A DNA stretch of 7,229 bases from JBLMYQ01 sp050258375 (GTDB taxonomy: Bacteria; Bacillota; Clostridia; Acetivibrionales; UBA4821), in contig JBLMYQ010000005.1 of the NCBI GenBank assembly GCA_050258375.1, forward strand, positions 1 to 7,229. The letters run 5' to 3'. The notes under the pieces are model-generated. The model did not search any database and was not told the origin of the DNA. It saw only the letters and a program-made list of their open reading frames with translations. Below, in pieces: positions 5,163 through 7,229 of the stretch (positions are counted from its first letter, which is position 1; each line of letters begins with the position of its first letter). A program made the translations under genes and the position numbers.

Positions 5163-6758
5163 ATGATTAATTCTAAAACAGGTCAAAATATTATTTCCGC
5201 ACTCATAGCATTATTTTCTACCTTCGGTCTGTTGCAATTCTTTTTAAGTGGTAATATATTTTATGAATTACAATACTTTTATATTTATTCTTATGTAGGT
5301 CTATTGCTAATAAGCCTGACAGGTTTTTTACTGAAAAACCTTATTGTAAAAAAGCCTTTTATATTTTATGTGCTTAGATTTATTGAATTGCACTTTATTT
5401 TTCTATTGATAATAATGAGCTCACACGGAAGTAACACAAGCATTGCTAATATTTTAATGTTATCAATTCTTGTTACTATATCAATAATAGTCAAGGGTAA
5501 AGAAGCCTCTTTTCTTATTCTTGGGTTTTCTCTGGCTAATTTCCTTGCAGCTGTTATAATTTGCTATATTTCTAACATCACTCAATTTTCACTTAAGAGT
5601 GTGATTATTTTTTTCATTGATTTTGTGATTCTTATTATTTTCGGTATCTTTTCGCGCTTTATCATACTTGCTTACGGTAAAACATTCTGGGAGTTGGAGC
5701 AAACCCACTTTGAAACTACCAAAACAAATGAACTATTAAATGACACTGTGGCAGAATTAAGCACTCTTCAAGAAATCAGTAAGTTTTCAAATAGCGTGTT
5801 AAATATAAAGGAGCTTATAAATCTGATAAACGATATGATAATAGGCGTAATCGGGGTAAACTACTGTTCTATATTCCTGATTGACGAAAGCAACGATAAA
5901 TTTTATATGGAAGCTACAAATGTTTCAGATAAAAGTACTCTTCAAAGCCTGAAAATGATTCTTGCTTCAAAATACCTTCCTCAAATTAAAGCAAGAGGCT
6001 TAACCACAATAGAGGAGAATATTAATGAATTAAAGGATTATCCTATTTCAAATGAACGAAATGTTAAAAACAGCCTCATTGCGTGCTTACAGTCCCGCAG
6101 AAGCTTTCTTGGAATAATATTGGCTGAATCATGCTTTGATGGTGCTTTTGAAGAAAGAAAAAAGAATATGATTACAACAATCTGTAATCAAGTTAGTATC
6201 GCAATTGAAAATGCAGTAATATATGATAAGATGGAAAAACTGGCTACAATAGATGGTCTTACGCAGGTTCATAATAGAAGATACTTTAATGAAGTATTCC
6301 TTGCAGAATTCTCAGATCATAAAAAGATTTCCGCAGTAAGTGTAGCAATGATGGATATTGACAATTTCAAGAAGATAAATGATACATATGGACATCTTAT
6401 TGGAGATTCGGTCTTAAAGTGTGTGGCTTCAATTATCAAGAGTGTCATATGTGCATCAGACTCGGATGATTATCTGGTAGCAAGATACGGTGGAGAGGAA
6501 TTTGTTATTCTTTTCAGGAATACTGACTTAGAAACTGCAACGACTATGCTTGAAGTAGTAAGAAAGAATATTGAATCAGCAAGCGTTGATGACGAAGGTG
6601 AAAAAGTAAAATTTACTATAAGTATAGGTGTCGCTGAATATCCAAAAACCTCCTCTGACGTCAGGCAAATTCTTAGAGATGCAGACAACGCACTTTATAA
6701 AGCAAAACAAACAGGAAAGAATAAGGTTGTTCCTGCAGACAAGTTAGAACAAATGTAG
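5163..6758 (+). CDS. Membrane-anchored GAF-GGDEF diguanylate cyclase
   Basis: A 531-residue sensor enzyme predicted to make cyclic di-GMP from two GTP. Residues about 8-170 contain five or six hydrophobic membrane segments, of no family I recognise. A helical linker (about 172-205) leads to a GAF-like domain (about 200-355, with the CSIFLID and ICNQVSIAIENA blocks), and then the GGDEF domain (about 358-524). The cyclase domain has DGLTQVHNRR (364-373), MDIDNFKKINDTYGH (397-411), the catalytic RYGGEEF (441-447), SIGVAEYP (487-494) and DADNALYKAKQTGKN (506-520), so it should be active. The usual inhibitory I-site RxxD just upstream of GGEEF reads SDDY (434-437), so canonical product feedback is probably absent. 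The start is supported by GGAGG (5149-5153), 9 nt upstream. It is monocistronic, ending at the hairpin 6785-6814. The input signal is unknown. Confidence 0.95.
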   Translation: MINSKTGQNIISALIALFSTFGLLQFFLSGNIFYELQYFYIYSYVGLLLISLTGFLLKNLIVKKPFIFYVLRFIELHFIFLLIIMSSHGSNTSIANILMLSILVTISIIVKGKEASFLILGFSLANFLAAVIICYISNITQFSLKSVIIFFIDFVILIIFGIFSRFIILAYGKTFWELEQTHFETTKTNELLNDTVAELSTLQEISKFSNSVLNIKELINLINDMIIGVIGVNYCSIFLIDESNDKFYMEATNVSDKSTLQSLKMILASKYLPQIKARGLTTIEENINELKDYPISNERNVKNSLIACLQSRRSFLGIILAESCFDGAFEERKKNMITTICNQVSIAIENAVIYDKMEKLATIDGLTQVHNRRYFNEVFLAEFSDHKKISAVSVAMMDIDNFKKINDTYGHLIGDSVLKCVASIIKSVICASDSDDYLVARYGGEEFVILFRNTDLETATTMLEVVRKNIESASVDDEGEKVKFTISIGVAEYPKTSSDVRQILRDADNALYKAKQTGKNKVVPADKLEQM

Positions 6759-6784
6759 TCACATTAATAAAAAAGCATATAAAT

Positions 6785-6814
6785 AAAAAAGTCCTTTATC
6801 AAAAGGATTTTTTT
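6785..6814. terminator. Bidirectional terminator between the GGDEF gene and the small convergent gene
   Basis: TCCTTT (6792-6797) pairs with AAAGGA (6802-6807) over a 4-nt ATCA loop. A run of six A before it and a run of T (6808-6816) after it extend the stem and provide a U-tract on either strand. On the plus strand it ends the cyclase mRNA; on the minus strand it begins right after the stop codon of the gene at 6815-7003. Confidence 0.9.
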
Positions 6815-7003
6815 TTATACCAGTTCCATTAAATTTTGCTCCATAATCCGTATATCGTTATTATACAGCACTTTTAATTCATCAGGTATAATACCTCGCC
6901 TTAATAAAAAGCCTAAAGCACATAACTTATCATATATATCCATGTTATAATAATACTTCTTCTTTAGTCTTTCTAAATTTTCGGCGACTTCAATATCAAA
7001 CAT
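6815..7003 (-). CDS. Small protein of unknown function (62 residues)
   Basis: A 62-codon frame (begins MFDIEVAENLERLKKKYYYN, ends NLMELV) that I do not recognise. It looks mostly helical, with charged stretches and a Leu-rich middle (LCALGFLLRRGIIPDELKVL); there is no signal peptide or clear membrane segment. Signs that it is real: AAGGGAG (7018-7012) lies 8 nt before the ATG at 7003, a perfect TATAAT (7047-7042, minus strand) lies upstream though without a good -35, and a strong terminator begins directly at its stop codon. A GTG at 7012 is in frame but overlaps the binding site, so the ATG is preferred. It lies 70 nt downstream of the terminator of the rRNA operon and could also receive read-through from it. 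Confidence 0.65.
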   Translation of the reverse strand: MFDIEVAENLERLKKKYYYNMDIYDKLCALGFLLRRGIIPDELKVLYNNDIRIMEQNLMELV

Positions 7004-7073
7004 TCTTCTCACTCCCTTCGATAAAATTTTTATCTTCCATTATTATATTACCATGATACTTTTTTTTATACAA

Positions 7074-7108
7074 CAAAAAGAGCAGCTGTATATCTGCTGC
7101 TCTTTTTG
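7074..7108 (-). terminator. Rho-independent terminator of the rRNA operon
   Basis: CAAAAAGAGCAGC (7074-7086) and GCTGCTCTTTTTG (7096-7108) form a perfect 13-bp stem with a 9-nt loop, about 12 nt past the 3' end of 5S rRNA. On the minus strand the 3' arm ends in TTTTTG and continues TTGT, the normal U-rich tail. Confidence 0.9.
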
Positions 7109-7119
7109 ATATATAAAAA

Positions 7120-7229
7120 TCCGGCGACGACTTATCTTTCCAGGCAGCTACCCACCAAGTATTTTCAGCACCCAGGAGCTTAACTTCCGTGTTCGGTATG
7201 GGAACGGGTGTGACCTCCTCGTAATTATC
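7120..7229 (-). rRNA. rrf: 5S ribosomal RNA (partial, 5' end outside the window)
   Basis: Reading the minus strand, the conserved 5S core is clear: GAGGTCACACCCGTTCCCAT, then CCGAACACGGAAGTTAAGC, then TACTTGGTGGG and GCCTGGAAA. The 3' end GTCGTCGCCGG would pair with a 5' strand of which only GATAA remains, so roughly 6-8 nt are missing at the right edge. The 3' end near 7120 is estimated from this pairing. It is the last gene of an rRNA operon on the minus strand; 23S is expected just beyond the window. Confidence 0.95.

Noticed and set aside
6470..6688. Open frame of 72 codons on the minus strand
   Set aside because: It lies opposite the conserved GGDEF domain and has no start signals of its own.

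Overview
The window looks like a low-GC, endospore-forming Firmicute, most likely a clostridium close to Ruminiclostridium (inference from memory of the L13/S9 protein style and the rph-rdgB and yunB genes; no search was possible). Support comes from A/T-rich intergenic DNA, strong AGGAGG-type ribosome binding sites, a sporulation gene (yunB) and a clostridial-style 5S rRNA.

Layout: (1) 1-455, minus strand: the first 151 codons of an exported protein that runs off the left edge. (2) 456-746: a divergent promoter region. (3) 747-1571, plus: a sugar phosphate isomerase/epimerase-like TIM-barrel protein. (4) 1678-2733, plus: the ribosomal protein operon rplM-rpsI with a consensus promoter, a structured leader starting at the predicted transcript start, and a strong terminator. 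(5) 2738-4206, minus: the nucleotide/RNA housekeeping pair rph-rdgB, convergent with rpsI. The two genes are separated by a 121-bp MITE-like inverted-repeat element whose ends supply the stop codon of rph and the ribosome binding site of rdgB. (6) 4314-4976, minus: yunB, a predicted sporulation membrane protein, with a sigma-E-like promoter lying in a perfect 14-bp inverted repeat. (7) 5163-6758, plus: a membrane-anchored GAF-GGDEF diguanylate cyclase with an intact GGEEF catalytic motif and no canonical I-site. (8) 6815-7003, minus: a 62-residue protein of unknown function sharing a bidirectional terminator with the cyclase. (9) 7074-7229, minus: the 3' part of an rRNA operon, namely 5S rRNA (cut at its 5' end by the window edge) and its terminator.

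Most of the window is core genome: translation (L13, S9, 5S), tRNA 3'-end processing (RNase PH), nucleotide-pool cleaning (RdgB), sporulation (YunB) and c-di-GMP signalling. I see no defence system, phage, integron or CRISPR array. The most unusual signals are the MITE-like element spliced into the rph-rdgB junction, the palindromic sporulation-type promoter of yunB, and the leader stem of rplM.
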